A stretch of 64,000 nt of DNA from Pyrus communis (lineage: Eukaryota > Streptophyta > Magnoliopsida > Rosales > Rosaceae): contig NC_084803.1 of the NCBI RefSeq assembly GCF_963583255.1, forward strand, positions 2,493,121 to 2,557,120. The letters are read 5' to 3'. Made by a program: the position numbers and the translations under genes. Below, in pieces: positions 1 to 10,277 of this stretch. Positions within the stretch are counted from its first letter, which is position 1. Every line of letters starts with the position of its first letter. Under the pieces are notes generated by a model, which saw only the letters and a list, made by a program, of their open reading frames with translations, was not told the origin of the DNA and made no database searches.

Positions 1-1735
1 GCATACCGCACCAAATTTGAAGCTTCATTACCAGACATAATGGAGAGCTTTAATGATTTGTATCGTAGTATAACAGGAAGGATTACTGCTGAGGCCCTTA
101 AGGTATGATAATGGTAGTTTCATTCTGCTGTAGTGACAGCCCATCATATTTTTTTTTTCTCTTTTTCTGACATTTGTTGAACTTTACTTGAAAATCTTCA
201 GGAAAGAGTTCTGAAAGTATTGCAAGTATGGTCGGACTGGTTTCTTTTTTCAGATGCTTACGTGAATGGATTACGGGCTACTTTTCTTCGGTCTGGGAAT
301 GCTGGTGTGGTCCCCTTTCACTCCATATCTGGCGATGAACCTGAAATAGACAAAAAGACCACTTCCGAAGATACAGGTGATGCTATTAAAACCAATCAAG
401 ATGCTGCTCTGGCAATGGGCAAAGGAGCAGCTATGAGGGAGTTATTGAATCTTCCCCTAGCTGAGTTGGAAAGACGCTGCAGACATAATGGATTGTCTCT
501 TGTTGGTGGTCGCAAAACAATGGTTGCACGATTGCTTAGTCTTGAAGAAGCAGAAAAACAAAGGGGCTACGAACTAGATGATGACTTGAAATATGCTCAG
601 AAGCATTCAAGTTCAGCCAGAAATTCAAGTAGCCGCAGAGAAACAAATATTGAACCAGACCCAGTAGAAATGTCTGGATGGAATCGTTATGCAGAGGATG
701 AGAGACAGTCTCAAGCGAAGGGGTCCCTACCCTTGGCCCAGACCTTTCCGATTCCGCAGCCTGAACTAAAAGCTTTTACCAAGAAAGAGAAGAGTGATCC
801 TATTCTACCAGCTTCTAAATGGGCGCGAGAGGATGATGATAGCGATGATGAACAAAAGCAGAGTGCTCGGGGTCTTGGGTTAAGCTACTCATCTTCTGGA
901 AGTGAAAATGCTGGTGATGGTCCCAGTAAAGCTGATGAGATGGAGGTTGCAAATGATGCAAGCATTCCAGCACAACCTGACAGTGGAATTAGTGAGGAGC
1001 AGAGGTATGTGCAGTTTCATTTGTTTGCAGCCAATGCTTTAAGGAACCTAACAAAATTGTACTTACATTTTGCTTGACTGTTTTACTGCAGGCAAAAGTT
1101 GAGACGTTTGGAAGTTGCTTTGATAGAATATCGTGAATCTCTTGAGGAGCGGGGAATAAAAAATCCTGAAGAAATTGAAAGGAAGGTTGCATTTCATCGG
1201 AAACGGCTGGAGTCAGAATATGGGTTATTAGATTCCAGCGAAGATGCTTCTGGGAGTAGTAAGTTCTCCTGTAGTTAATAACTTAATACGTACAACATTG
1301 GGCTGAGATTTGTGACATTTATTTGAAGTACTGTTTCTCTTGTCCTTTTTTTTTTTTTCTTTTCTAAATTTTAATAACGCTTGAATTGTATCTTATAATT
1401 TCCCCCCTATGTATTCTTCAGAGAGAACATCCTCAGAGAGGGACAGACGGGATGCCGATACTCGTGATGCTTCAAGAAAGCGGCACCGCAGTGGAAGCCA
1501 AGGTGATAGTCCAGTACAAAGATCATCAAACAGAGATCGGGAAAGGGAACATGATTTAGACAGAGACCGGGAAAGGCAGCGGGACAGAGACAGAGATAGA
1601 CCCCGTGATTTTGAAGGTGATAGGGGGAGAGGCCGGGATCGGGATCGTGAGAAAAGTGGAAGTAGAGACAGGGATGACCATGAGAGAGAGAGAAGCAGAG
1701 AAAGAGACAGGGACCGGAGGAGAAGAATGAAATGA
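1..1735 (+). CDS. U2 snRNP-associated SURP motif protein (SR140/U2SURP), C-terminal part
   Basis: This is the 3' half of a splicing factor of the U2 snRNP that acts in the nucleus; the start lies upstream of the window. Exons read as 1-102, 202-1004, 1092-1258 and 1422-1735, with GT..AG introns and an open frame throughout. The first exon and the start of the second hold the end of a CID-type RNA polymerase II CTD-interaction domain (motif VWSDWFLFSDAYVNGLR). A SAP-like helix pair follows (LAELERRCRHNGLSLVGGRK), then an acidic linker, a cwf21-type coiled motif crossing the 1004/1092 junction (QKLRRLEVALIEYRESLEER) and a C-terminal tail of RD/RE/RS dipeptides ending in RRRRMK. This order matches SR140; the RRM and SURP domains expected in the family would lie upstream. 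The gene converges on the SANT gene at 2422-6208. Confidence 0.9.
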
Positions 1736-2421
1736 GTCTATCTATCCTGAAGCACTCCTCCTTGAAAAGAGTTGGGAATCTAATCGATAGTTTCCAAAAT
1801 TGAGGCCCGTGGGTCGTTTTTTTGGAACCGTGATGCAGTGTTTCTAGATGATGTTGGGGCCAAGATGGAAGTCAAGCTGGAGACTACTTTGGAAGGAGAA
1901 TTATTTGGTGAGAACGTGTTGTGTGTTTTCTAGTGATAGTTACTGTAAACAGATGTCTACAGTTACATCCTGTAACAGGAAATTTAGTTCTTGTTAACCT
2001 ATATTTCTTGGCAATTATATAACGATTTCGCTTCGAAGGTGTCACATCTTCATTGCTTTTTGTAATGCCATACTTTGGTACTGGTTTGGTAATCCACCAG
2101 GAGAGAGTGGTTAGTATCTGGAAATGAAGCCATCAGAATCTTCCCTTTGTTTTTGGAAGTTCAATTTTACCGTGTTCGATCACAGTTTTCTGTTACCCAA
2201 CTGTTGAAATGTATATGATCTTTTAGTTTCGAGTTCAAAGCTTCGTTTTGGCTTCCAACTGATACGCTGTTGCTCAATGCTTTTGGTCATTCTGTTATTG
2301 GACTCGGATTTGTTATTGGCGCTCAAAGCTTTGAGGGAAAATAATTAAGTTAATTTACAGTGCAAACGACCGGAACCCTAACCAGAATGTGAAACAAGGT
2401 TACACCGAAAAACCCTAAAGC
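1736..2421. other. 3' flanks of two convergent genes
   Basis: This stretch lies between the SR140 stop codon and the stop codon of the minus-strand SANT gene. It is T-rich on the plus strand and probably holds the 3' UTRs of both genes. I see no further coding potential and no recognisable repeat. Confidence 0.5.
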
Positions 2422-3490
2422 TTATGACTGCGGACGGAGCTTCCTCAGTAACCACTTCTTGCGCAGCGCCCCATCCAAGGCCAGGAATGTCTTTGCCTTT
2501 CTCTCATCTTCTAATAGATCACAAGCATCCAACATAAGCTCATCATCCATACCTGGTAAAGCTTGAAGTGCATCGATTGCTTTTTCTATTGATGTGCGGT
2601 TATTTTTCTCCTTATTGTCTGCGAGTTTTGTAACCCCGCCTACCATCTCAGCTGGAGCCTTTTGCGTATCCTTGCCTGTTTTCTGTGCTTTCTTGGAGCG
2701 TACTGAGTTTGGTGGCGTCAAAGTTGGTCGCTTTCTCTGTTGATCAGATATTCCAACGTCCTCGGCTAACATTTGCAGATCTCCAGATGCTCCATTCATC
2801 TCTATTTCAAACACAATAGGGCCAGCTTCCATTCCTACACCCTGCCCACTGAATTTTCCGTCTAATTCTCTATTTACACAAATCTTGCTCAAATCGCTAT
2901 AACCACCTAAGAATGCATTTCTATAGGAGATAGCATCTGGGTGTTCCTACAAACATATCATACATCACACCTTGGTCGGTTCATTCTACTCATAAACAAG
3001 TTGTCAAGATAAAAACAACAGAACGCATTACGTACCTTAATGTAAGCTTCCCAAATGTCATCTTCAGCGGTTATCATTTGCTGAGTTTCATCCCACATAA
3101 ATCCAGTATGAGTGAGAATACTGCTGATGCAGTCATGCTGCTTCACCAAGCATGCATATCGATCTTCTAGAGCGTGTATATCACACTGAATTCCAAATTT
3201 CATATTAAATGATTCAAGCATTTGAGCCCATGCTTGCTCATTGAATGTGTGACTAATCTTATTCCCATTATGCAGCTGATCTATCATAAGATCAATAAAA
3301 TAACGGTCCATTGTTGGTGTCCAATCTATCGGCAAAGGAACAACGGGAATGTAGGGCGTGTTATTCTTCTCCGCACCTACATGAGGATGCAAAGATCATT
3401 TAAATTGTCTTTTGAGTTTGAAACACAGTGCAATAAGTACACTTCTAGAAGTGGCATTCAAATACAAAACTTATTCTTCTTCTTCTTCTT

Positions 3491-3536
<46 letters not shown>

Positions 3537-6208
3537 CGAAATTGCCTTGCACACTACTTAAAAATCAGACTATTATGAGAGAGCAATGATAGCATACCAG
3601 TCATCAAATCTGCTAATTCACCAGATGGATCTGAATTGAACGCCAAACGACTGTATCTTCCATCATAAGTTTCTTCTTCAAAAATAACACGCAATTTGTT
3701 GTAGCCTGGTATAGTTTTAACTCTATATGATCGAGCATCAGGATGGTTCTGCATGCATTATATGTAAGTAGCAAGAAACCAACAAACTTTTGTGTTAATC
3801 AAGAAGGAGAAGCTTACCTTAATATAACCATCCCAAACACTATCCTCAGCTGTTACCATTTCTCGTGATTCATCCCACGAAAATCCACCGTGCTTAAGAA
3901 GAATCTTGATGTCATTGAACTGCTTTCGCCAGTGTTTGAAACGATTCTTCAAAACATCCTTATCATGGTGAGATTTGAATCGTGCATTGAAAGATACAAC
4001 CATGTCATTCCAAGCCTGAGTTATGAAAGTTTGTCCTAGTTTATTTCCTCTCTGCACCTGGTCTTGTAACAACTCAAGGAGGTAACGATCCATTATTGGT
4101 GTCCAATATGTCCTTGAACGCTCACTGACATTTGGAGTCTGGCTCCCCTTCCCTTCCCCTACAGAAATAAAGATCTACTTGAAGCAATCCCTTCATTCTT
4201 GACAAGATTTAGAGACCAGAAAGAAAATGAAAAGAAAAAGAAGCAGACATTTCATGCGACAGAAAGTTTTCGAATCAGTCATTTTAAAAAAATGGGATGT
4301 GTTTCACACACCCTTTTTAGCTTCTCACACACTCTTATTTCTAACCATGGATTGAATAAATCAAACAGAATAAAAGGCCATGATTAAATAGGGTGTGTAA
4401 GAGGCTAAAAAGGGTGCGTGTTTATCATTTCCCTTTAAAAAAAAAAGAATGAATGAATGAATAATTTTTTCATGATCGATAAACTCTACAAACACCTGTC
4501 TGTTGGTGATAAGGAAACTCAGCAACTTTCATATGTCATTGGTTAACATATCATAATCTATAAAGAAACAAATAACAGTATGTGATCCCATTTCTCTTTC
4601 TGGGGATTTCTTTATCTTTATGACCATCGTGTCGTAAGTTGTAACTCACCAGCCTTGATGTGTGATGTATCATCAAGGTTTTTCTGTAGATGCAAATGAT
4701 TGTCGATGCCAAGATCGCATTCAGTTCCAAATAACAGGGACATGCTAAATAAGTTTGGCAAGGCTTTTGTTTTATATGTCCGTGCATGAGGGTGTACCTA
4801 TCATAACTACATCAATCAGTCGTTGATAACAAAAAGAATTAGAAAAGAAAAACCCACCAAGAATATATAACTCAATGATGAAACTGTCATCAGTGTACCT
4901 TTGTATATGCATCCCAAACCTCATCATCAGCTACAATCATATGTCGCGTTTCATCCCAGGAAAAGTCCTTCTGTCTTAGCAAAATTGTTGCATCACTATA
5001 ATACTTCAACAGTTTCTTGTATCGATGCCTTAAAACTCGTAAGCTATGTTGAGGTCCAAATTCTTCATTAAATTTGGCAAGCATAACTGTCCAGGCTTGT
5101 TTGTTGAATGCATTATCAGGCTTATTGCCAATTGATACTTGTTCCAGCATAATGTCAACGAAATACTGGTCCATTTCTAGTGACCATTCTGTCCTTGGGC
5201 GCTCGCTACTTGAAGGAGCAAGGCTGCCCACTCCGTCACCTACATATTAAGGACGTTTAAGTTAATGTGTCACATTAGAGCAAAAAGTCAACTTATGTAG
5301 TAACATCCGTAATTTTTGGAAGCCAATTATCATCACGTTAAGCCAGTCATGTTACAAAATTCCGATGATCAGGCCATCGATACTTGTTTTGCTTATCTTA
5401 TGACTAACAATAAGCAGATCACCTACTTGTAACAATGTCTACCATTTTGAAGATTGACCCAGAACTTCCTCTCAAGATACAAAAAATGAGTTCTATATGC
5501 TTCCTGATCGGCTCATCAAGCACGAGAACAGCACACTACCAAACACTAACCACCTGAAACTAGTCTCTTAAACTGAAACATCAATCGTACACTGTACACT
5601 CCTTGGTCTTAGGTTTATGACAAGGAAAGGATACAAACCCGTGGTTACTCCTTGAACTTCATCATCAAAATCTACGTCATGGCTTGATCGACTGTATCTT
5701 CCATCAGCAGTTGTATAGCCATAAATGAGGCATAATTCATTGAAATTCAACACCGGTTTAGTTTTGTAAGGCCGTGCATCCGGGTGAACCTACATGCATT
5801 AAATGTTATTTCACAGTTACAGAACAAAACAGATAGTTTTACAAATAACCAAGAGGAGGGAAAGAACTGCACCTTGATGTAAGCATCCCATATGTAATCA
5901 TCAGCTACCACCATCTGACGACTTTCGTCCCAAGAAAACCCATTCTGACCAAGAATATTTTTCACATCATTGAACTGCATCCACAAAGTCGTATACCGGC
6001 TTTTCAAGACATCTTTGTCATAATGAGAGCCAAATTGTGCATTAAACACGCTGAGCATTTCGGTCCAGGCCTGCTTGTTGAAAGTATGGCCAACACGAGC
6101 TCCTCTATGCAATTGCTCCAACATAAGATCAATAAAGTATCGTTCCATCGTTGGAGTCCAATACGTCCTTGACCGATCACTATTCGCTCCCGCAGTTTGG
6201 CAACCCAT
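2422..6208 (-). CDS. Myb/SANT-like DNA-binding protein with four repeated domains (L10-interacting MYB type)
   Basis: This is a probable nuclear DNA-binding or chromatin protein of 777 residues. Exons on the minus strand are 6208-5873, 5789-5639, 5239-4899, 4797-4650, 4158-3818, 3748-3598, 3376-3036 and 2946-2422. Each long exon encodes one Myb_DNA-bind_3 domain: W(T/S)..MD.YF.D.MLEQ, then F.KQAW..M...FN..FG, then a GFSWDE box and DD.(V/I)WDAYIK. Each is followed by a short exon beginning HPDAR.YK. The C-terminus (EKAIDALQALPGMDDELMLD, then LRKKWLLRKLR) is the usual end of L10-interacting MYB proteins. The ATG at 6208 is the first in frame; the glutamate-rich reading just upstream has no ATG. 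A donor near 6872 suggests a non-coding first exon close to the (GA)n tract. The function of the plant family is poorly known; one member binds ribosomal protein L10 and represses translation genes. Confidence 0.88.
3492..3536. repeat. Long poly-T tract in an intron
   Basis: An uninterrupted run of about 45 T lies in the intron between the 3598-3748 and 3036-3376 exons of the minus-strand SANT gene, so it is poly-A in the transcript. It could be an old retroposon tail or simple slippage. The run length may be unreliable in sequencing. Confidence 0.9.
4290..4430. mobile_element. Small TIR element (MITE) in an intron of the SANT gene
   Basis: About 141 bp bounded by imperfect inverted repeats of about 40 bp: the left arm carries CACACCCTTTTTAGCTTCT and the right arm, reverse-complemented, CGCACCCTTTTTAGCCTCT. 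It has no coding capacity. It sits in the intron between exons 4797-4650 and 4158-3818. The A-rich flanks prevent a clear call of the target-site duplication, so the superfamily is open. Confidence 0.65.
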
Positions 6209-6894
6209 TTCCTCCTCCTCCTCCAATCAACACTAACATACATAGCACAACACAGAGTTGATACCATTTCTTTTAATGAAAATGTTAAATATATTAAAAC
6301 CAAACTGGCAACATTGGCACATTCAGCAGAATTTCAACCAGATAAGCAACAAGAAATTCTTATGTGTACCCGAAACGCTTACTACCACTCCACGCGTCAT
6401 AATATGAATGGGCGACAAGATTGATACGCTTATATTAATGAAAAACAAATATAAGTGTTATAACTTTGTTGGAATCATACTACCGCGTAGAGGCATTTCG
6501 GCTACACCGCTAAAAATCTCATGAAATCTACAATCAATTTGCCACATTTTTGGAAAATCCATTGAACCCAACAAAGAAAAAATGAGCAAAAGCTTGAAAG
6601 CTGAAATCTTTATCTCTGCAAACCTTAAAAGCTTCATTTTTCTTTCCATTTTATGACAATGCAGCACAGTAGTTGAAGGTGAAATTCCCAATTCGAATTG
6701 GGATTTTTACACTGACAATGTCCGCTATCCAAAACTACCAATACTAATATAGGGCAGCTAAAATTTCGAGAACCCAGAGAAAAAAGTGTGCGATATTGAT
6801 ACAGAGACGAAGGCTAGAAGCATATATATTCAAAGGTTTGAGCAGATGGTGAAAAAGTTCGGTGCTTTATACCTGTGATGTTTCTACCGAGCGC

Positions 6895-6927
<33 letters not shown>

Positions 6928-6960
6928 TGATTTCCGAGGGGGTTGGTTGGCGCCTTGGGA
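6209..6960 (-). promoter_or_regulatory. 5' flank of the SANT gene with a (GA)n tract
   Basis: This region upstream of the SANT start codon contains a probable 5' UTR intron. A donor-like CACAG/GTATAA at 6873/6872 (minus strand) pairs with an acceptor just upstream of the ATG. A (GA)n run at 6896-6923 lies where the first non-coding exon or core promoter would be. In plants GA/CT tracts are common near transcription starts and bind BPC/GAGA factors. No clear TATA box was seen. Confidence 0.4.
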
Positions 6961-7627
6961 AGATCTGTGATTGCCAAAAGAGTTAACCCTAATCCGGAAT
7001 AAGGGAAGGAGTACCCGAGGTGTTTGGTCGCGGAGGCAGCCCTTTCAATTTTTTTTGTTTTTATATTTACTTTTATTTTTCGGGTGCGGTGAATTAGAGT
7101 GGAGCGGATCTATCTATGCGGACTTCGTGTTAAGCCCACAGAGTATTGGGAAATTGGTTCTTAATACTTATATTAACGGTAATGACAAGTACATACACCT
7201 CTCTTTTTTTTTTTTCTTTTCTAATTTGGTCCGTCGATTTTGTTTAATCTATTCAATTTGATAAATAAAAAGAAAAAGAAAATGTGTTATAGGAGATTTC
7301 CCGAGTTATAGACTAAAAATTGTGTGTAAAAATCAGTTCGTAAATAATAAAGCACAAACTAATTATTGTATATTAAAAACGTGGATGTTCTGAAGTTAGC
7401 CGAGCATGCAATAATCTACCCTGATACCATATTAAAATGTAAGCGTATAATTCAAAATGAATTGACAATAAACAGAGAAGTCCAATATAATTTCAGCAAT
7501 TATGCATAGTTTTAATTCCCGAGTACAATTGGATTTCCATCCTCATTTATGATAATGAATCCAGCTGGTGCCTTTCAATTCACCACTGAACCATCCAAGT
7601 TAAGTTTTAAAAGAAGCTTCTAGGAGA
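6961..7627. other. Intergenic, no gene seen
   Basis: AT-rich spacer upstream of the SANT gene. It contains short poly-T runs and no coding region or repeat that I could support. Confidence 0.5.
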
Positions 7628-7797
7628 GGAGAAATTTTTAGTTGTGGTGGAAATATGGTTAGTACATCATATGTTTTTATGTAAGTGATGAGAAATTTTA
7701 TTTTTTAAATTATTAACTTTTTAACACATATATCCCACCATTTATATAGCGACATATAGTGTATCATCCTGTGTGATGGTCACACTGAAAAATCTCT
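7628..7797. mobile_element. Mutator-type MITE, copy 1
   Basis: A 170-bp non-coding element with inverted ends (GGAGAAATTTTTA on the left, TGAAAAATCTCT on the right). It is flanked by a 9-bp target-site duplication with one mismatch: TCTAGGAGA at 7619-7627 and TCTAGAAGA at 7798-7806. A second copy of the same family is at 47010-47177. A 9-bp duplication with long TIRs is typical of Mutator-like elements. No transposase is present, so it would depend on one encoded elsewhere. Confidence 0.75.
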
Positions 7798-8039
7798 TCT
7801 AGAAGAGGGATTCCACCTAATAAACCGTGCTAGTTTCTTTGTTAGTTCCATTCGCATTCATAAAATCTTCACCCAAACTCATAGCCAGCATATCTACTCT
7901 AACAAAATAGCATGTGTATTAACTGGCACTCTTAACTTAGGGATTGCCATACTTCTTTAGTTATGCATCATTATCATCGCCCATATTCGATATTGCTGGC
8001 CAATGAGATCTTAAAAATTAATTTTAAACTCTAGTAGTC

Positions 8040-8049
8040 CTTATATATT
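8040..8049 (+). promoter_or_regulatory. Candidate TATA box of the first lectin receptor kinase
   Basis: TTATATATTT about 265 bp upstream of the ATG at 8313. It is followed by CTCAACTCATG, which also occurs upstream of the paralogous kinase (19061-19073) in a similar context (AGTCCT before it, CAACCT after it). The conserved block suggests a shared ancestral promoter. Confidence 0.4.
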
Positions 8050-8312
8050 TCTCAACTCATGCAACATCTTACAACATCTGCAACCTCGCGTTATGCGAGG
8101 AAAATGATCGTTTCGTATGACTTGCCTAAGCGTGTAGTTTTGTTGGTTTAATTCTCTATTTTTTGGTGGTTCATTGATGAGAATCTTGTGCGTTGTGTCA
8201 ACAGCAGTTTTTGCTCATTATATTCTTGCGGGGCTTCCAAGTTTTCGTTTCTCTTAGGAGTTGTCTTTGTTTTATTTTTTCTAATAGCTTTTTACATCTC
8301 TATTTTCTTACG

Positions 8313-10277
8313 ATGCCTGTAATCTGCAGCAGTCAGGTAACCTTCTGTGTTTTCTTCTTCATCAATTTTGTGTCACCTTTGGCTCATTCAAAATTGGCAA
8401 GTCCACTTTCATTCACCATATCTCAATTCAACAATGACAACAGAAACATAATCTACGAAGGCGACGCAACGCCTTCGCTTGGAATGGTTGAGCTCAACAC
8501 AATGACTCAATACTTCCGCGCAGGACGGTGTACGTATGCGCAGCCTTTGCATCTATGGGACTATACTACTGGATCAATGGTTGACTTCAGCACCCACTTC
8601 ACTTTCATGATCGACACGCGAAAAACTACGCAATACATGAGCGACGGACTTGCCTTTTTCCTTGCTCCTGTTGGCTATCCAATCCCTCCTAACGGAGCCG
8701 GCGGTGGCCTAGGGTTATTCAACACCACCACTCAATATGGAGTACCCCAAAACCAAATTGTAATGGTTGAGTTTGACACGTACTCTAACACGGAATGGGA
8801 CCCGCCGGGGCAGCACGTCGGGATCAATGTTAACAAAATCTCCTCAGCTATTACTCGCATCTGGGAGTTCGGCAACAAAACTAGGAAGAACACTCATGTG
8901 TTGATAACTTACAATGCTGTCACCAAGAACCTTAGTGTGTCCTGGACATACGACGAGGACCCAAGTTCTGCCTCTTTTGCAAACACTTCCTTTTCTTTTC
9001 CTATCGACTTGAGTGAGGTTCTACCCGAACAGGTCACAATTGGTTTTTCAGCTGCAACCGGATTATATCCAGAGCGGCACGTTATAAATTCATGGGAATT
9101 CACTTCAAGTATGCACTATGGTAGGAGGATACAAAATCAAGGGAGGAAGATGCTAATAATTTTTGTAGCAGTTTCCGCCTTCGTTGTGATGCTTGGCGTG
9201 GCAATGTGTGCTTGGTTGGTGGTACTGATAAGGAAGAACAGAAACAGTTCCTTCAATGTCACGCCCCCTTTAAATGTGGATCTCGAGAGACTAGCCTTCC
9301 CGAAGCGATTTACTTACAAAGAACTAGTTGCGGTCACCAATGGCTTCGGGAACGATAGAAGGCTAGGCCATGGAGGGTCAGGACAAGTTTATAAAGGGAT
9401 GTTACAAGATCTAGGCTGCACGGTTGCTGTCAAGAGAATCTTTGCGGAATCTGAGCACTACGAGAAAGTCTTCATTAACGAAGTGAAGATAATAAGCCGG
9501 TTAATACATAGAAACCTGGTGCAATTCATTGGATGGTGTCACGAGCAGGGCGAATGCTTACTTTTTTATGCATACATGCCTAACAGCAGCCTCGACCAAC
9601 ATTTATTTGGCTGTAGAGCAACCTTGCAATGGGACTTTCGGTACAAGATAGCGTTAGGCTTGGCGTCGGCGCTTAATTATCTACACGAAGATGTAGAGCA
9701 GTGTGTCCTTCACAGGGATATCAAATCAGCTAACGTGTTGTTGGACACCGATTTCAGCAGCAAGCTTGGTGACTTTGGGATTGCGAAGCTCGTGGATCCG
9801 CGGTTCAGGACTCAGATAACAGGAGTTGTAGGGACATATGGATACATGGCACCAGAGTACGCAAGCGGAGGGAGGGCTAGTAAAGAATCAGACATGTTTA
9901 GCTTTGGAGTTGTGGCCTTGGAAATCGCTTGTGGACGGAGGACTTACCAGGATGGGGAACTTCATGTGCCGCTTGTCAGGTGGGTTTGGCAGCTGTACCT
10001 AGCCGGAAATCTTCTCTATGCAGCAGATGAGAGGTTGGATAAGAAGTTTGATGAAAAAGAAATGGAATGCTTGTTAATGGTGGGATTATGGTGCACTAAC
10101 CCCAGCAATAAGGGAAGGCCAAAAGCAGGGCAAGTGATGAAGGTCCTTCTTTTCGAAGCGCCATTACTGGAACTTCCATATGACCGGCGGTGGTACGATG
10201 ATCCATTGCCTCAAGGCAATGATTTAAGTCCTTCAGCTCGACTCCTACTGCCTCAATTTTCGGAAAGACTTGTATGA
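8313..10277 (+). CDS. L-type lectin receptor kinase (LecRK class IX-like), paralog 1
   Basis: A plasma-membrane receptor kinase of 654 residues in one exon. A signal peptide covers residues 1-26. The legume-lectin domain spans about 30-268, with the FDTYSNTEWDP...HVGINVN metal-site region. A single transmembrane segment is at about 280-306. The Ser/Thr kinase spans about 345-615: glycine loop GHGGSG at 352-357, Lys374 in VAVKR, HRD at 467-469, DFG at 487-489 and APE at 513-515, so all catalytic residues are intact and it is an RD kinase. The ATG at 8313 is chosen because it aligns with the paralog start; the longer reading upstream has no ATG. Class IX lectin kinases sense cell-surface signals and act in immunity. 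The usual YEYMP hinge reads YAYMP in both paralogs. Confidence 0.93.
   Translation: MPVICSSQVTFCVFFFINFVSPLAHSKLASPLSFTISQFNNDNRNIIYEGDATPSLGMVELNTMTQYFRAGRCTYAQPLHLWDYTTGSMVDFSTHFTFMIDTRKTTQYMSDGLAFFLAPVGYPIPPNGAGGGLGLFNTTTQYGVPQNQIVMVEFDTYSNTEWDPPGQHVGINVNKISSAITRIWEFGNKTRKNTHVLITYNAVTKNLSVSWTYDEDPSSASFANTSFSFPIDLSEVLPEQVTIGFSAATGLYPERHVINSWEFTSSMHYGRRIQNQGRKMLIIFVAVSAFVVMLGVAMCAWLVVLIRKNRNSSFNVTPPLNVDLERLAFPKRFTYKELVAVTNGFGNDRRLGHGGSGQVYKGMLQDLGCTVAVKRIFAESEHYEKVFINEVKIISRLIHRNLVQFIGWCHEQGECLLFYAYMPNSSLDQHLFGCRATLQWDFRYKIALGLASALNYLHEDVEQCVLHRDIKSANVLLDTDFSSKLGDFGIAKLVDPRFRTQITGVVGTYGYMAPEYASGGRASKESDMFSFGVVALEIACGRRTYQDGELHVPLVRWVWQLYLAGNLLYAADERLDKKFDEKEMECLLMVGLWCTNPSNKGRPKAGQVMKVLLFEAPLLELPYDRRWYDDPLPQGNDLSPSARLLLPQFSERLV

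Noticed and set aside
3222..3578. Coding region with a long poly-Phe stretch
   Set aside because: It is produced by the poly-T tract in an intron and antisense to SANT exons.
6209..6226. Longer N-terminus for the SANT protein
   Set aside because: The upstream glutamate-rich reading opens with TTG, not ATG; the first ATG is at 6208.
8193..8312. 40-residue N-terminal extension of lectin kinase 1
   Set aside because: It opens with TTG and has no counterpart in the paralog, whose ATG aligns with 8313.
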